Below, in pieces: positions 19,048 to 29,656 of a DNA stretch of 64,000 bases. This stretch comes from an uncultured Candidatus Poseidoniales archaeon. Its GTDB lineage: Archaea; Thermoplasmatota; Poseidoniia; Poseidoniales; Poseidoniaceae. The notes below the pieces were generated by a model that worked only from the letters and a program-made list of their open reading frames with translations, searched no databases and had not been told where the DNA came from. Each line of letters starts with the position of its first letter. Position 1 is the stretch's first letter. The translations under genes were made by a program, and so were the position numbers. The stretch is taken from the NCBI GenBank assembly GCA_905182125.1, contig CAJJAV010000027.1, positions 24,607 to 88,606 on the forward strand, given 5' to 3'.

Positions 19048-20577
19048 TCAATATGTCTTGGCTAGCAACACTCTTCGCGTTGTTGGCTTTCCACTCATAT
19101 GACATGGTTTTGGCTCTGAATAATCATCGGTTGCATCACCTAGGAACGTGAATCCTGTGGCCCTCTCAATGGCTTCGGCATGAGCGTCAGTGCCATCGAA
19201 TGGAATTTCGTATATTCGACCATCTTCGACTTCACCTTGCATTTTGAAATCACCGTCAACTTCGAGGAATGGAGGGAGAGGTTGAATGACATCCGCCATA
19301 TGTGCCTGCGATCTGTTTCGTAACTCTGTAGCAATTTCTTCGAGCACCGTTAGGCATGCCTCTGCAATCCCCTCGAGTGGGATTGGCTCTTTGCCACCTG
19401 TACGTCGAGCTGCGAAGGCCGTGCCTTGTGCAATATCTCGTGGACCTATGTCGAGTCGGAGCGGGACACCTTTGATTTCCCAATCGTAATACTTCTGTCC
19501 TGCTCGAATATCCCTGGCATCGACCTTGACCCGCAATCCATGTCGGCGAAGTTTCGTAGCGATCTCTTCGGCTGCTGCAACCGTGTCAACATCTGAGTTT
19601 TTCTTGATCATTGGGCAGACGACCACTTGGAACGGGGCGACCGCTGGTGGCAAGATGAGACCATTTTCATCACCGTGCATACCAACCACAGCGCCGAGCA
19701 ATCGCTCGGACATTCCATAGGTGGTTTGGTGGCAATGTTGTTGTTGTGCGTCGAGATTTTCATAGGTGATGTCGAAGGCTTTGGCCCATTGATCTTGGTA
19801 ATGATGGCACGACGCGACTTGCAATGTTCGCCCGTTTGGCATAACGGCATCAATTCCAATGGTGTACCATGCACCAGGGAATGTGTCCCAAAGTGGTCGC
19901 TTTGCTTTGATCACTGGAAGGCATAAATCGTGCATGATGTTGTCAACCATTTCTAAATCCTGTTCAATTTGACGTGTTGCTCCTGCCTCATCAGCGTGAG
20001 CAGTGTGGGCTTCAAAGAAATGAATTTCACGAACTCGAATGAACGAGCGGGTTTGCTTCGTTTCGTAGCGGAATGTGTTGACCATTTGGTAGACTTTCAA
20101 AGGAAGGTCCTTGTGAGAACGAACCCAGAGTGGGAACATAGTGTACATTGCCGTTTCGGAAGTCGGTCGAAGGAACATTGGCACATCGAGTTCATTTTCG
20201 CCAGCGTGCTTAACCCAGTACACTTCTTTCTTGAAGCCAGCCTCCTCGTCTTCATCTCGCAGGTCATCAGGGTTCACACCTTCTTCACGGGCTCGCTTGA
20301 GTCGTGCAACCAATGCGTTTTCACGGTCGAGTAAATGTTCTGGAATCAAAAGAGGGAAATTGACTTCTTCGTGATCTGTGCGTTCCATTTCGTGGTGTGT
20401 GAGGGCGTCGATGAGCTTCATCGTTTTCCAGCCATAGGGTCGCCAAACATCCATACCCTTGATCGGGTAACGCTTGTCGACCAATTCAGCCGCCTCGATG
20501 ATGAAGGGGTACCATTCATTGAAGTTCTCTTCTTTCGAAGGGATGCCTCGCTTTGCCTTGCCTGGACCTTGGCTCAT
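19048..20577 (-). CDS. proS: Prolyl-tRNA synthetase (archaeal/eukaryotic type)
   Basis: ENFNEWYPFIIEAAELVDKRYPIKGMDVWRPYGWKTMKLID, RPTSETAMYTMF, anticodon-binding region VVCPMIKK. Confidence 0.92.
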   Translation of the reverse strand: MSQGPGKAKRGIPSKEENFNEWYPFIIEAAELVDKRYPIKGMDVWRPYGWKTMKLIDALTHHEMERTDHEEVNFPLLIPEHLLDRENALVARLKRAREEGVNPDDLRDEDEEAGFKKEVYWVKHAGENELDVPMFLRPTSETAMYTMFPLWVRSHKDLPLKVYQMVNTFRYETKQTRSFIRVREIHFFEAHTAHADEAGATRQIEQDLEMVDNIMHDLCLPVIKAKRPLWDTFPGAWYTIGIDAVMPNGRTLQVASCHHYQDQWAKAFDITYENLDAQQQHCHQTTYGMSERLLGAVVGMHGDENGLILPPAVAPFQVVVCPMIKKNSDVDTVAAAEEIATKLRRHGLRVKVDARDIRAGQKYYDWEIKGVPLRLDIGPRDIAQGTAFAARRTGGKEPIPLEGIAEACLTVLEEIATELRNRSQAHMADVIQPLPPFLEVDGDFKMQGEVEDGRIYEIPFDGTDAHAEAIERATGFTFLGDATDDYSEPKPCHMSGKPTTRRVLLAKTY

Positions 20578-20603
20578 GATTGGCTTCGGTCATCCCCTGC
20601 TCA

Positions 20604-20879
20604 TCAAGATGACGCTTCATCATTGGTGCTAGGGGGTACTTGTCGCGTGTGAATGTAAGCCACGACAGCTGCCAAGCACCAAGCTGCTTCAAGGATTAAA
20701 AAAGCCCATTCTTCGATTAAGTAAGCACGAATTCCAAGCAAGGCTGATCCAACTGCCATGAGGGCGAGGTAAACTGTTTGCTTGCTGGTGACAATGTTTC
20801 GAGTCTCTAGAACGAAAGCAAGAAGGATTGAAACCATCCCGATGTAGGAGAGAACTTCAGTCCATGCCTCGACCGTCAT
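20604..20879 (-). CDS. Small membrane protein (unknown)
   Basis: Internal start MTVEAWTEVLSYIGMVSILLAFVLETRN; three hydrophobic segments. Confidence 0.5.
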   Translation of the reverse strand: MTVEAWTEVLSYIGMVSILLAFVLETRNIVTSKQTVYLALMAVGSALLGIRAYLIEEWAFLILEAAWCLAAVVAYIHTRQVPPSTNDEASS

Positions 20880-20884
20880 GTGCA

Positions 20885-21469
20885 TCACTTTCGGCGCATG
20901 AACATGACGAGGGTGACCGTCAGAACGGCGACCGCCACAATGTCTGGGAGACCATAGCCACCGTCTTGCAACGGAAGGGACCATCCATAGCCCGTGTCGA
21001 GGTTATGAACGTCCAACCAGTTGATGCGAGTGGAACCAGTCGTCGGGCACAAATCGCCTTCGAGGCAGTTTCCACCGAGGAGGCCAGACAGCAAACCGAA
21101 GAGGTTTGAAAGGACCACTATAAGACCAAGGCCGACAACATAGATGGCTGGATGTCGCCCAGAGGAAGGTACGGCTGCCAGTGGTGGAAGCGTTAGTGGT
21201 TCGATCAGTGGTGCAGCCGGGGCGAGGTCGCCAATGACTTCGATCAACATGTCTGTTGGGGGGGCGACTTCGGTGATGCTCCCAACTTGGGCGTCAACCA
21301 TGTCACGGGCCTTTACTGGACGCGCAGGAGTAATTTTGATGCCGTAGAGACGATCGGCCAAAGTCACCAAAGCTGGATCGTCTGCAATGTCTTCAGGAGA
21401 CAAGTCTCCATCCAACAGTTGTTGCAATCGGTCGCGTGATGATTTCATGGAATGCCCTCTGTAGTTCAA
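20885..21469 (-). CDS. Hypothetical membrane protein
   Basis: ORF with two TM segments; start may be 21448 (MKSSRDRLQQLLDGD). Confidence 0.5.
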   Translation of the reverse strand: MNYRGHSMKSSRDRLQQLLDGDLSPEDIADDPALVTLADRLYGIKITPARPVKARDMVDAQVGSITEVAPPTDMLIEVIGDLAPAAPLIEPLTLPPLAAVPSSGRHPAIYVVGLGLIVVLSNLFGLLSGLLGGNCLEGDLCPTTGSTRINWLDVHNLDTGYGWSLPLQDGGYGLPDIVAVAVLTVTLVMFMRRK

Positions 21470-21528
21470 GCGGGGAGGACTTCATTGAAGAAGCCTCCTT
21501 CTGAGAAAGGAAGGTCAGAACAAGTGGT

Positions 21529-22191
21529 TCAAGCGTTTCCTGCCTTCTCGACTTCGGCCCAGTCTCGCATGAACCCTTCAAGACCTTTATCGGTGAGTGG
21601 ATGGGTCATTAATTGACGGAAGATTTTGGCAGGCATGGTCGCTGTATGAGCGCCAAGCTGGATGCATTGGAGGACGTGGGTTGGGTGTCGAATTGAGGCT
21701 GCAAGGACTTTTGTCGTGATCCAAGGATAATTATTCCATGTGTCCATGATTTCAGCGATGAGATTCATTCCATCGTGGCCAGTGTCATCGATTCGTCCAA
21801 TGAATGGCGAGACATAGGTTGCTCCTGCCTTCGCAGCCATGAGCGCTTGAGAGGCAGAAAAGATCAGTGTAACGTTGGTGCTGATTCCTTCGCTTGTAAG
21901 GATTTTAGTTGCTGCCAAACCTTCAGGGGTGCATGGAATCTTGATGATGACGTTCTCGGGTAGGCTTGCTTTCAATGCCAGACCTTGTTCGACCATACCT
22001 GCTGTATCCATTGCAGTGACTTCTGCAGAGATTGGACCATCACAAATGGATGCAATTTCTGCAACAACTTGTTTGAAGTCTCGTCCACTCTTCTTGATCA
22101 AAGAGGGGTTCGTGGTCACACCATCTAGGATGCCCCATGCAGCAATTTCTCGTATTTCATCTACGTCAGCGGTGTCTAGGAAGAACTCCAT
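21529..22191 (-). CDS. Transaldolase / fructose-6-phosphate aldolase family
   Basis: [73 protein letters not shown] opens at 22251. Confidence 0.9.
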   Translation of the reverse strand: MEFFLDTADVDEIREIAAWGILDGVTTNPSLIKKSGRDFKQVVAEIASICDGPISAEVTAMDTAGMVEQGLALKASLPENVIIKIPCTPEGLAATKILTSEGISTNVTLIFSASQALMAAKAGATYVSPFIGRIDDTGHDGMNLIAEIMDTWNNYPWITTKVLAASIRHPTHVLQCIQLGAHTATMPAKIFRQLMTHPLTDKGLEGFMRDWAEVEKAGNA

Positions 22192-22247
22192 GTTGGTTGG
22201 TTGTGCCACGCACTCCTTCAAGTATCCGCTCAGGGCTTGCGGTGCAT

Positions 22248-22610
22248 TCATTGGTAAGTCGTGTATTTTGCAGATGATCCCCTAACCAATTCGGCAGGGT
22301 ATTTTTGTTCATTGATTTCGAATTTTTGGTTCATAATTGTGATGGGATCGAGGCCTAATACACTGCACAAACGCAGGCAGTACATCATGACGTCAGCAGT
22401 CTCATGGGCTATTTTTTGAGTCAACGCACTGTCCTCAAGAACTTCTTCGACGCTTGGATTTACCCATTGGACTGTTTCGGAGAGTTCTGCAGATTCGATG
22501 CTGATTGACGCAACGAGGTTTTTGACGCTATGAAATTGATTCCAGTCTCTTTGTTTGACAAAGGCATCCAAGCGAGTGTTCAGCTCTTTCAGGGGGTCAT
22601 TGGTCTCCAT
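22248..22610 (-). CDS. MazG-like nucleotide pyrophosphohydrolase (RS21-C6 type)
   Basis: [33 protein letters not shown] and [13 protein letters not shown]. Confidence 0.8.
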   Translation of the reverse strand: METNDPLKELNTRLDAFVKQRDWNQFHSVKNLVASISIESAELSETVQWVNPSVEEVLEDSALTQKIAHETADVMMYCLRLCSVLGLDPITIMNQKFEINEQKYPAELVRGSSAKYTTYQ

Positions 22611-22650
22611 AACCGTTGTTCGTCCGTGACCCTAATGGTTGTTGGCTTGT

Positions 22651-23586
22651 TCACTTTCGCTGAATTGCTTTCTCTGCAGCCGCTGCAATGTGAGGTGCAG
22701 AAAGTTGCATGACTTCGAGCATTTCATCCGCTTGACCAGATTCACCAAAGCGGTCAGGAACGCCAACTCGTTCGAGTGGAGCCGGTTGGTTTGAGACAAG
22801 ATGCTCTGCGACGGCCCCGCCGAGTCCACCGATGATGTTGTGGTCTTCAGCAGTCACAACGGCACCACATTGTGCCACCAGTCGGTCGATAAGGGCTCCA
22901 TCAAGTGGCTTGAGTGTGTGCATATCTACGACGCAAGCGTTCACGCCTTTTCCAGATAGGGTTTCTGCTGCTTTGAGTGCTTCAGAAACCAAGACTCCAC
23001 AGGCAATGATCGCGACGTCTATTCCTTCCTTGAGAACGATCCCTTTTCCGATTTGAATTTCATCTTCACGACCATCGTACAACACAGGTGTCTTATTTCG
23101 GGCTGTTCGCATGTATGATGGCTGACCCAATGCTGGCAATTGCATTGTGAGAACACGGGTGCTTACATCATCACATGGGTGCATGACCACGACGTTTGGT
23201 AGCGTGCGGAAAATAGCCAAATCTTCGATTGATTGAGCCGATGAACCATCGGTTCCTGTGTGCGTTCCACCGTGGCTGCCACACAGATGAACGGGAAGGT
23301 TGGGCCGAGCCACACCGTTGCGCATTTGTTCAAATGCACGTTCGGTAAAGATTGCAAATGTACTGGCAAAGGGTATGTATCCAGCAGAGGCCAGTCCTGC
23401 TCCAACGAGCAACATGTTTTGTTCACCAATTCCACAGGACACAGTTCGATCCGGGTAGGCCTTTCTGAAATGGAGGGATTTGGTTGATTTACCAAGATCT
23501 GCTTCAAGGACGACAACTTTGGGATTGTCTGCCAATTCGAGCAAGGCTTGGCCGTAGCCGTCGCGGGTTGCTGCCATTCGTGTCAT
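22651..23586 (-). CDS. tktB: Transketolase, C-terminal subunit
   Basis: CGIGEQNMLLVGAGLASAGYIPFASTFAIFTERAFEQMRNGVA pyrimidine-binding domain. Confidence 0.88.
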   Translation of the reverse strand: MTRMAATRDGYGQALLELADNPKVVVLEADLGKSTKSLHFRKAYPDRTVSCGIGEQNMLLVGAGLASAGYIPFASTFAIFTERAFEQMRNGVARPNLPVHLCGSHGGTHTGTDGSSAQSIEDLAIFRTLPNVVVMHPCDDVSTRVLTMQLPALGQPSYMRTARNKTPVLYDGREDEIQIGKGIVLKEGIDVAIIACGVLVSEALKAAETLSGKGVNACVVDMHTLKPLDGALIDRLVAQCGAVVTAEDHNIIGGLGGAVAEHLVSNQPAPLERVGVPDRFGESGQADEMLEVMQLSAPHIAAAAEKAIQRK

Positions 23587-24494
23587 GCTTCCACCTCACC
23601 GAGTTCAATCATAGCTTGTTTGAATTGCTCATCGTTTGGTGCAGCCCCATGGAACGATGGGTTGTTTTCCATGTACGAGATTCCACCACCTTTGATGGTG
23701 TGTGCAATAAGAATTGATGGGCCATTTGAGTTTTCTTCGGCTTCGAGGAAATCCAAACCTTCCATGACTTCTGTCATGTTGTGGCCATCGATTTCCTTGA
23801 CGTTCCAGCCAAACGAACGCCACTTTGCTGGTATGTCGAACATTCGCATTTGCTCTTCGCAGAAATCGTCGTTTTGGATTCGATTTCGATCGAGAATAAC
23901 TTTCAAGTTGCCAAGCTCATGGTGGGCTGCTGCCATTGCTGCTTCCCAAACGCTTCCTTCCTGCATTTCCCCATCACCGATCATCACAAAGGCACGGCGC
24001 TCGCTTTTATCGAGGCGCGCTGCGATTGCACAACCCATGCCAAAGGAGAGACCCATACCGAGGGACCCAGCTGAGAAGTCCACTCCGGGGCACCACTTGC
24101 TATCGACGTGTCCTTGACAGACACCGCCAAGAACACGGTACGATTTGAGATCTTCATGAGAGATGAAACCCATCTCGGCAAGAACTGCGTACATACCGGG
24201 AGAAGCGTGTCCCTTGGAAAGAATAAATCGGTCACGGTCAGCCCATTTTGGTTCGTCAGGTCGGATGCGCATTCGCGTTGCATATAGCGCTGATATCAAA
24301 TCGATTTCAGAAAGTGAACCACCAGGGTGACCTGCTTGAGCGCGGTACACCATCTTGATAATCTCGACCCTGCACTTTCGTGCCATTTCTTCAATTTCTT
24401 CGATGCTTGTTGACATACGTTCCCCTACAGCCCTACGGCCTTCACGGGCGACCTTTGATGCTTGTGCAAACAATCGGCGGTCGTAGGTTCTCAT
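23583..24494 (-). CDS. tktA: Transketolase, N-terminal (TPP-binding) subunit
   Basis: MVYRAQAGHPGGSLSEIDLISALY, GDGEMQEGSVWEAAMAAAHHELGNLKVILDRNRIQND. ATGA overlap with the C-terminal subunit. Confidence 0.88.
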   Translation of the reverse strand: MRTYDRRLFAQASKVAREGRRAVGERMSTSIEEIEEMARKCRVEIIKMVYRAQAGHPGGSLSEIDLISALYATRMRIRPDEPKWADRDRFILSKGHASPGMYAVLAEMGFISHEDLKSYRVLGGVCQGHVDSKWCPGVDFSAGSLGMGLSFGMGCAIAARLDKSERRAFVMIGDGEMQEGSVWEAAMAAAHHELGNLKVILDRNRIQNDDFCEEQMRMFDIPAKWRSFGWNVKEIDGHNMTEVMEGLDFLEAEENSNGPSILIAHTIKGGGISYMENNPSFHGAAPNDEQFKQAMIELGEVEA

Positions 24495-26584
24495 TTTTTG
24501 GGTGGTGGAAGCAATGCATTGTAGAATTTTATCAACACGTCACCGGCCACGACCATGGCATCAGTCAGCAAGTTTCCACCCTTCGGTAGAGCGCGTGTAG
24601 CCAGCCAAATGAACACAGCCACGAACCATCCAAAGAAGGCCAAGGACAGGAGGCTGTTGAGGGTGACGACACCAAATATTTCGGGCAGGTTGATGTCGAG
24701 TACGATCAGGACTGCAATGAGCACACCAAGGATTGATTCTCCAGCAATGAAACCCGCACCGATTAAGACACCACGGTTTTCCACTTCCTTGGCAGCGGTA
24801 GCTGCTTCTTTGGAAGGTATTCGATTGAGCGTTCCATCCACTCGGAAGTGAGCGGTTCGCAAAGCAAAGTAGGAGATGATACCGCCAAGCATGATTGGGA
24901 CTGAAAGTCCGAGAGGGAGGTAAATACCAATAGCAACCGACATCACCGGCATTCGCAGGTAAATGAGGACCACGGCAATGAGTGCTCCGAGTGTGACCAT
25001 TTGTAGGTTGAGATCGCCACCAAAAGCACCTTGGATGATGGCACCAATAAGTTCAGCTTGCGGCGCAAACAGGGCATTGCTGCAATCGTATTGGTCCGCT
25101 GCGGCCAGATTTAGATTCGTATTGGCGCATGCTGTCTTCGAAATTTGAAATGCATCGTGGAGAAGGGCTAATGTTGGACCGATGACAATAGCACCGGTGA
25201 TGACACCAATGATTTCTGCTACTTGTTGTCGCCAAGGCGTTGCACCAACCATATGTCCGGTTTTCAGGTCCTGCATGACATCGCCAGCAATCGCAGCAGA
25301 TGAAGCCACAACTGCAGCAATCAGGAGGGTTGCAAGCATCAATTCCTCTCGTCCAAGGCCGAGGAGTAAATCACCTACGACCCACACGAGTGCAACGGTG
25401 AACAAAAGCGTAGCAATGGTCATGCCCGATACAGGTGAATTGGATGAACCAACCACGCCTGCAATGTAGCCAGCAACAGCAGCAAAGAAGAAGGAAACCA
25501 CGGCTAGGAAGAGTGCTCCAGCCAAAGCAAGACCAAAGGAGCCTGTTGATTTCCAGTAGAAGAGGAATGTTAGGACAACCAGAACGCCACAGAACATGAT
25601 CACCTTATCGAGTGGTAGATCAATTTCAGTTCGCAATGGCTCAACATCATCATCATCTGTTTTAATCAGCGCTTTGGACAGACCGGTAATGATGGTTTTT
25701 CGCATTGACCAGAGGGTGTACACACCACCGACGACCATTGCACCAACACCGACGTAACGAATTTGTTCCGCCCAAATACCATAGAAACCGTCGACCAAGG
25801 AATCTGATGTTGGCCATCCGTGAATGAGCCCATACATTGGGACAAGCAAACCAAAACCGATCACGCCCCCTAGGAAAATATACGAGGCAATTCGAACGCC
25901 TACAATGTAGCCGACCGAAAGCAGAGCAATGGACAAGTCCATACCTGCATAGAGCCGGGTTCCAAGGAAACCAACTGCGGATTCAACGGTGTGTTGCGTG
26001 ACTTCGAAACCTTTGACCATGAGACCATAGATGGCGCCGATACCTAGAGCATAGAGAATGGCTAAGGCACCTTCGCCACCTTCTTCTCCGGCGACAAGGA
26101 CTTCTCTGCATGCGACACCTTCTGGATATGGCAAGGCTTCTTCGACGATGAAAAGTCGGCGCAGTGCAATTGTAAACATGGTTCCTAACAGGCCACCAAG
26201 GGTTGCAATGATGAGGGTGTCAAGCCATTGAATATCATCCCAAAGTCCGATGACAAGCATTGCTGGGACGGTGAAAATAATTCCAGCAGCAAGCGATTCA
26301 CCGGCACTCGCCATGGTTTGAACAGAGTTGTTTTCGAGGATGCTGACATCATTAAACAACGAGCGTAGGATGATCATGGACATCACAGCTGCAGGAATAC
26401 TCGCAGAAACGGTCATTCCAGCATACAACCCCAAATAGGCATTTGCTGCCGTCATTAGGATCCCCAGAAGAATACCAACGACAACAACGCGTAAGGTCAA
26501 CTCAGGGGGTGATTCTGTTGCCGGGATGTACGGGTCATGGACGGCGCTCATCCGTTGTTCCACATGGAACAAGTTGTTCAACAC
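24491..26584 (-). CDS. OPT-family oligopeptide transporter
   Basis: About 700 aa polytopic protein: PELTLRVVVVGILLGILMTAANAYLGLYAGMTVSASIPAAV, LPYPEGVACREVL. Confidence 0.85.
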   Translation of the reverse strand: MLNNLFHVEQRMSAVHDPYIPATESPPELTLRVVVVGILLGILMTAANAYLGLYAGMTVSASIPAAVMSMIILRSLFNDVSILENNSVQTMASAGESLAAGIIFTVPAMLVIGLWDDIQWLDTLIIATLGGLLGTMFTIALRRLFIVEEALPYPEGVACREVLVAGEEGGEGALAILYALGIGAIYGLMVKGFEVTQHTVESAVGFLGTRLYAGMDLSIALLSVGYIVGVRIASYIFLGGVIGFGLLVPMYGLIHGWPTSDSLVDGFYGIWAEQIRYVGVGAMVVGGVYTLWSMRKTIITGLSKALIKTDDDDVEPLRTEIDLPLDKVIMFCGVLVVLTFLFYWKSTGSFGLALAGALFLAVVSFFFAAVAGYIAGVVGSSNSPVSGMTIATLLFTVALVWVVGDLLLGLGREELMLATLLIAAVVASSAAIAGDVMQDLKTGHMVGATPWRQQVAEIIGVITGAIVIGPTLALLHDAFQISKTACANTNLNLAAADQYDCSNALFAPQAELIGAIIQGAFGGDLNLQMVTLGALIAVVLIYLRMPVMSVAIGIYLPLGLSVPIMLGGIISYFALRTAHFRVDGTLNRIPSKEAATAAKEVENRGVLIGAGFIAGESILGVLIAVLIVLDINLPEIFGVVTLNSLLSLAFFGWFVAVFIWLATRALPKGGNLLTDAMVVAGDVLIKFYNALLPPPKK

Positions 26585-26646
26585 ATCGCAGTACCAAGAT
26601 TGGGAAATCCTCCATTATTATCATAAGTCATCCATGAAACCGGAGC

Positions 26647-29598
26647 ATGAAGGGTGACCCCCTTTGGGTGACGAACATGATTCAAGAACATTGGCACGAT
26701 ATTAGCCCTGAAGATACTTTCGCGAAGTTGGAAACCCAATCTGAAGGACTCACAAACAGCGAAGTTGTCACCCGTCGAGAACGCTATGGGGAAAACAAAC
26801 TCCAAGAACCAAAAAAGACACCCGGATGGCTCCGTTTCCTCTCTCAATACCACGACCCTTTGAATTATTTATTGATTGGTGCGGCCTTGGTTGCGCTTTC
26901 CATCGACCCCGACCATCCAGGTGATGCTATTTTCATCTTCTCCGTTCTCACAGCCAATGCCATCTTCGGCTATTGGCAAGAAGGTCAGGCAGAGCAAGCC
27001 ATGGATGCTCTCAAACAAATGGCAGTATCCACGTGCATCGTTGTACGAGATGGCGTGGAGCAGGAAGTACCTACGCCCCTGCTCGTACCCGGCGATGTGG
27101 TCCGCCTTGAGGAAGGCCTCAATGTACCGGCTGACGTGAGAATCGTCGAATCTTATCAGTGCAAAGTGGACGAGTCATCCCTAACGGGAGAATCAAACAG
27201 CATAAAAAAAACCGTCGGTGTTTTACCTACGGAATCATTGCTGGCTGATCGAAACAACATGGCCTACATGGGCACAACTGTAGCGAGCGGTCGTTCGGTT
27301 GGGATTGTGGTCAATATTGGAATGGAGACCGAACTTGGTCGCATTGCAAGTGATATCGTTGGTGCAGAATCTCCGAAAACACCCCTCGAAAACAAACTAG
27401 AATCCCTAGGTAAATTCTTGGGAATGGTGGCACTTGTTGTCGCCGTTTTGATGGTTGCCATCAAGATGATGATCGCTTATGGTGATGAATCAGCGGATCT
27501 GAAGGAAGTTGCTATTGAACAATTCATTGTCGCCATTGCCATCTTCGTAGCAATCGTTCCAGAGGGTTTACCAATTATTTTGGTCATCACCTTGGCCCTC
27601 GGTATGCGGAACATGGCGAAGCACAAAGCGATCATTCGACGCATGAAAGCCGTTGAAACACTCGGTTCAACCACCGTGATTTGCTCAGATAAAACTGGCA
27701 CATTGACGAAGAATCAAATGACAGCGCGTCAACTCACCACCACTGAAGGTACGTTCACCATCTCTGGTGAAGGGTTCAAACCCAAAGGGGACCTTTCGTA
27801 CAACGACGAAGTTGTTACAGAGGCAGAACTGTCAGGATTGCAAAGCGATCTGGGTTTCCGTTTGTCTGCTGCTTGCTTGAGCCTTTGTCACAATTCTCAA
27901 GTCTCAAAGGTTGATGGGCAATGGCAAGCCTTGGGCGACCCAACCGACTCAGCCTGTGCAGTCCTTGGCTGGAAAATTAATGGTGATGTTCGTAAGTTTG
28001 CACAACGTCATTCTCGAATTCATGAGTTCTTCTTTGATGCAACCCGCAAGAGAATGTCAGTCATTCATGATTACGAAGGTGAGCGCTGGGTGTTCTCGAA
28101 AGGTGGAGCGGGTGGCTACGTACCTCTTGTTAAATGGAAAATTTTGGATGGAGAAATCGTTCCAATTGAACAGAAGGATTTCGATTTGGCTTCAATTGCC
28201 AACAAAGAAATGGCGAGCCGTGCTATGCGCGTGATTGCTCTTTGTGCTCGACGCCTTGACGATGACGAGAACATCGAAGACATCAAAACCGTAGAATCAA
28301 GTTTCATCTTCCTCGGCCTGGTTGGAATCATGGATCCTCCGCGTGCTGAAGTCAAAGAAGCGATTGAAATTTGTCAACGTGCAGGTATCCGGGTCAAAAT
28401 GATCACCGGCGACCAGCAATACACGGCAGAGGCAATCGGTCGAGAACTCAACATTACCGAAGGTGGAATCCCTCCAGTCAACGGTCATGCACTCTCTCAA
28501 TTCGATGATGAAGCTCTGAATGAGGCATCCGCTAAAGCCTCGATTTTCTCGCGTGTCACACCGGAACAAAAAATGCGAATTGTATCCTCGCTTCAAAGCC
28601 AAGGCGAAATTGTCGCCATGACTGGCGATGGTGTGAACGATGCACCTGCCCTTTCACGTGCCAACATTGGTATTGCCATGGGTATAGCAGGCACTGACGT
28701 AGCCAAAGACGCAGCAGACATGGTCCTTCAGGATGACAATTTCGCCAACATTGTTCACGCAGTTGAAGAAGGAAGAAAAATCTATCAAAACATCCGGAAC
28801 TTTGTCCGTTACCAAGTATCGACTAACGTTGCTGCTGTTGCATTGATTCTCATATCGACCTTCTTATTTGGTTGGAATCTTCCACTGACAGCAACTCAAA
28901 TTTTGGTGATCAACATCCTCATGGATGGACCACCTGCCGTAGCCCTCGGCGTGGAGAAAAACCATGGAGAGGTCATGAACCAACCGCCGCGTCCTGTGGA
29001 TGAAGGTATGCCGAATTTCAGGGATATCACGCTCATTTTCTACCTCGGTGCAGTCATGGTAACTGGAACCCTCATTGTGTTCTTCCTCGCAGGCGGAGGT
29101 GTTGGAACATGTGAATTGCACCCACTCCAAACAGAGGACGATGCACCCTTTGATGTCGCCATGTGCAACCTCGGTATCGGCTCTGGAGCAGATTCTTCCA
29201 ACGCAGAGCAAGTTGCTGCGGTCGAAGCATCTGAGCAGTACAGCAGTGACCTTTTCGAGCATGCCCAAACAATGACATTCTCGGTTTTCATTGTCTATCA
29301 GTTGTTTAACGTCATGAATTGCCGAAGCAATCGAGAAAGTGCGTTTAAACTTGGTCTCTTTTCCAATCAATGGATCAATTATGCCTTCTTGTTCTCGCTT
29401 GGCTTGTTAATCTTCTTTGTTCAACTGGCCGAACATCAAGTTCCATTCACCTCACTTTACATCGGTGAACTGATGTCCACGACGGTACTGAGTTCGACCG
29501 ATTGGGTGATTATATTTGCAGTTTCAGCCTCTGTGTTCGTCATTGACGAGTTCAGAAAGTTTATTGTTAATTCCAAGTTTTTCACCCCCGGCCGATGA
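26647..29598 (+). CDS. P-type cation-transporting ATPase (P2-type, Ca2+/Na+,K+-ATPase-like)
   Basis: VDESSLTGES, CSDKTGTLTKNQMTA, MTGDGVNDAPALSRANIGIAMG, and PEGLP in TM4. Confidence 0.92.
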   Translation: MKGDPLWVTNMIQEHWHDISPEDTFAKLETQSEGLTNSEVVTRRERYGENKLQEPKKTPGWLRFLSQYHDPLNYLLIGAALVALSIDPDHPGDAIFIFSVLTANAIFGYWQEGQAEQAMDALKQMAVSTCIVVRDGVEQEVPTPLLVPGDVVRLEEGLNVPADVRIVESYQCKVDESSLTGESNSIKKTVGVLPTESLLADRNNMAYMGTTVASGRSVGIVVNIGMETELGRIASDIVGAESPKTPLENKLESLGKFLGMVALVVAVLMVAIKMMIAYGDESADLKEVAIEQFIVAIAIFVAIVPEGLPIILVITLALGMRNMAKHKAIIRRMKAVETLGSTTVICSDKTGTLTKNQMTARQLTTTEGTFTISGEGFKPKGDLSYNDEVVTEAELSGLQSDLGFRLSAACLSLCHNSQVSKVDGQWQALGDPTDSACAVLGWKINGDVRKFAQRHSRIHEFFFDATRKRMSVIHDYEGERWVFSKGGAGGYVPLVKWKILDGEIVPIEQKDFDLASIANKEMASRAMRVIALCARRLDDDENIEDIKTVESSFIFLGLVGIMDPPRAEVKEAIEICQRAGIRVKMITGDQQYTAEAIGRELNITEGGIPPVNGHALSQFDDEALNEASAKASIFSRVTPEQKMRIVSSLQSQGEIVAMTGDGVNDAPALSRANIGIAMGIAGTDVAKDAADMVLQDDNFANIVHAVEEGRKIYQNIRNFVRYQVSTNVAAVALILISTFLFGWNLPLTATQILVINILMDGPPAVALGVEKNHGEVMNQPPRPVDEGMPNFRDITLIFYLGAVMVTGTLIVFFLAGGGVGTCELHPLQTEDDAPFDVAMCNLGIGSGADSSNAEQVAAVEASEQYSSDLFEHAQTMTFSVFIVYQLFNVMNCRSNRESAFKLGLFSNQWINYAFLFSLGLLIFFVQLAEHQVPFTSLYIGELMSTTVLSSTDWVIIFAVSASVFVIDEFRKFIVNSKFFTPGR

Positions 29599-29656
29599 TG
29601 GTTTAGCCTCACGGGGCCAACCACATCTTCAAGAAGAAAACTCGGTAGCAGAGACC

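Noticed and set aside
22248-22610. MazG-like gene as a toxin-antitoxin component
   Set aside because: No adjacent toxin-like gene; it sits in a metabolic gene cluster, so house-cleaning is more likely.
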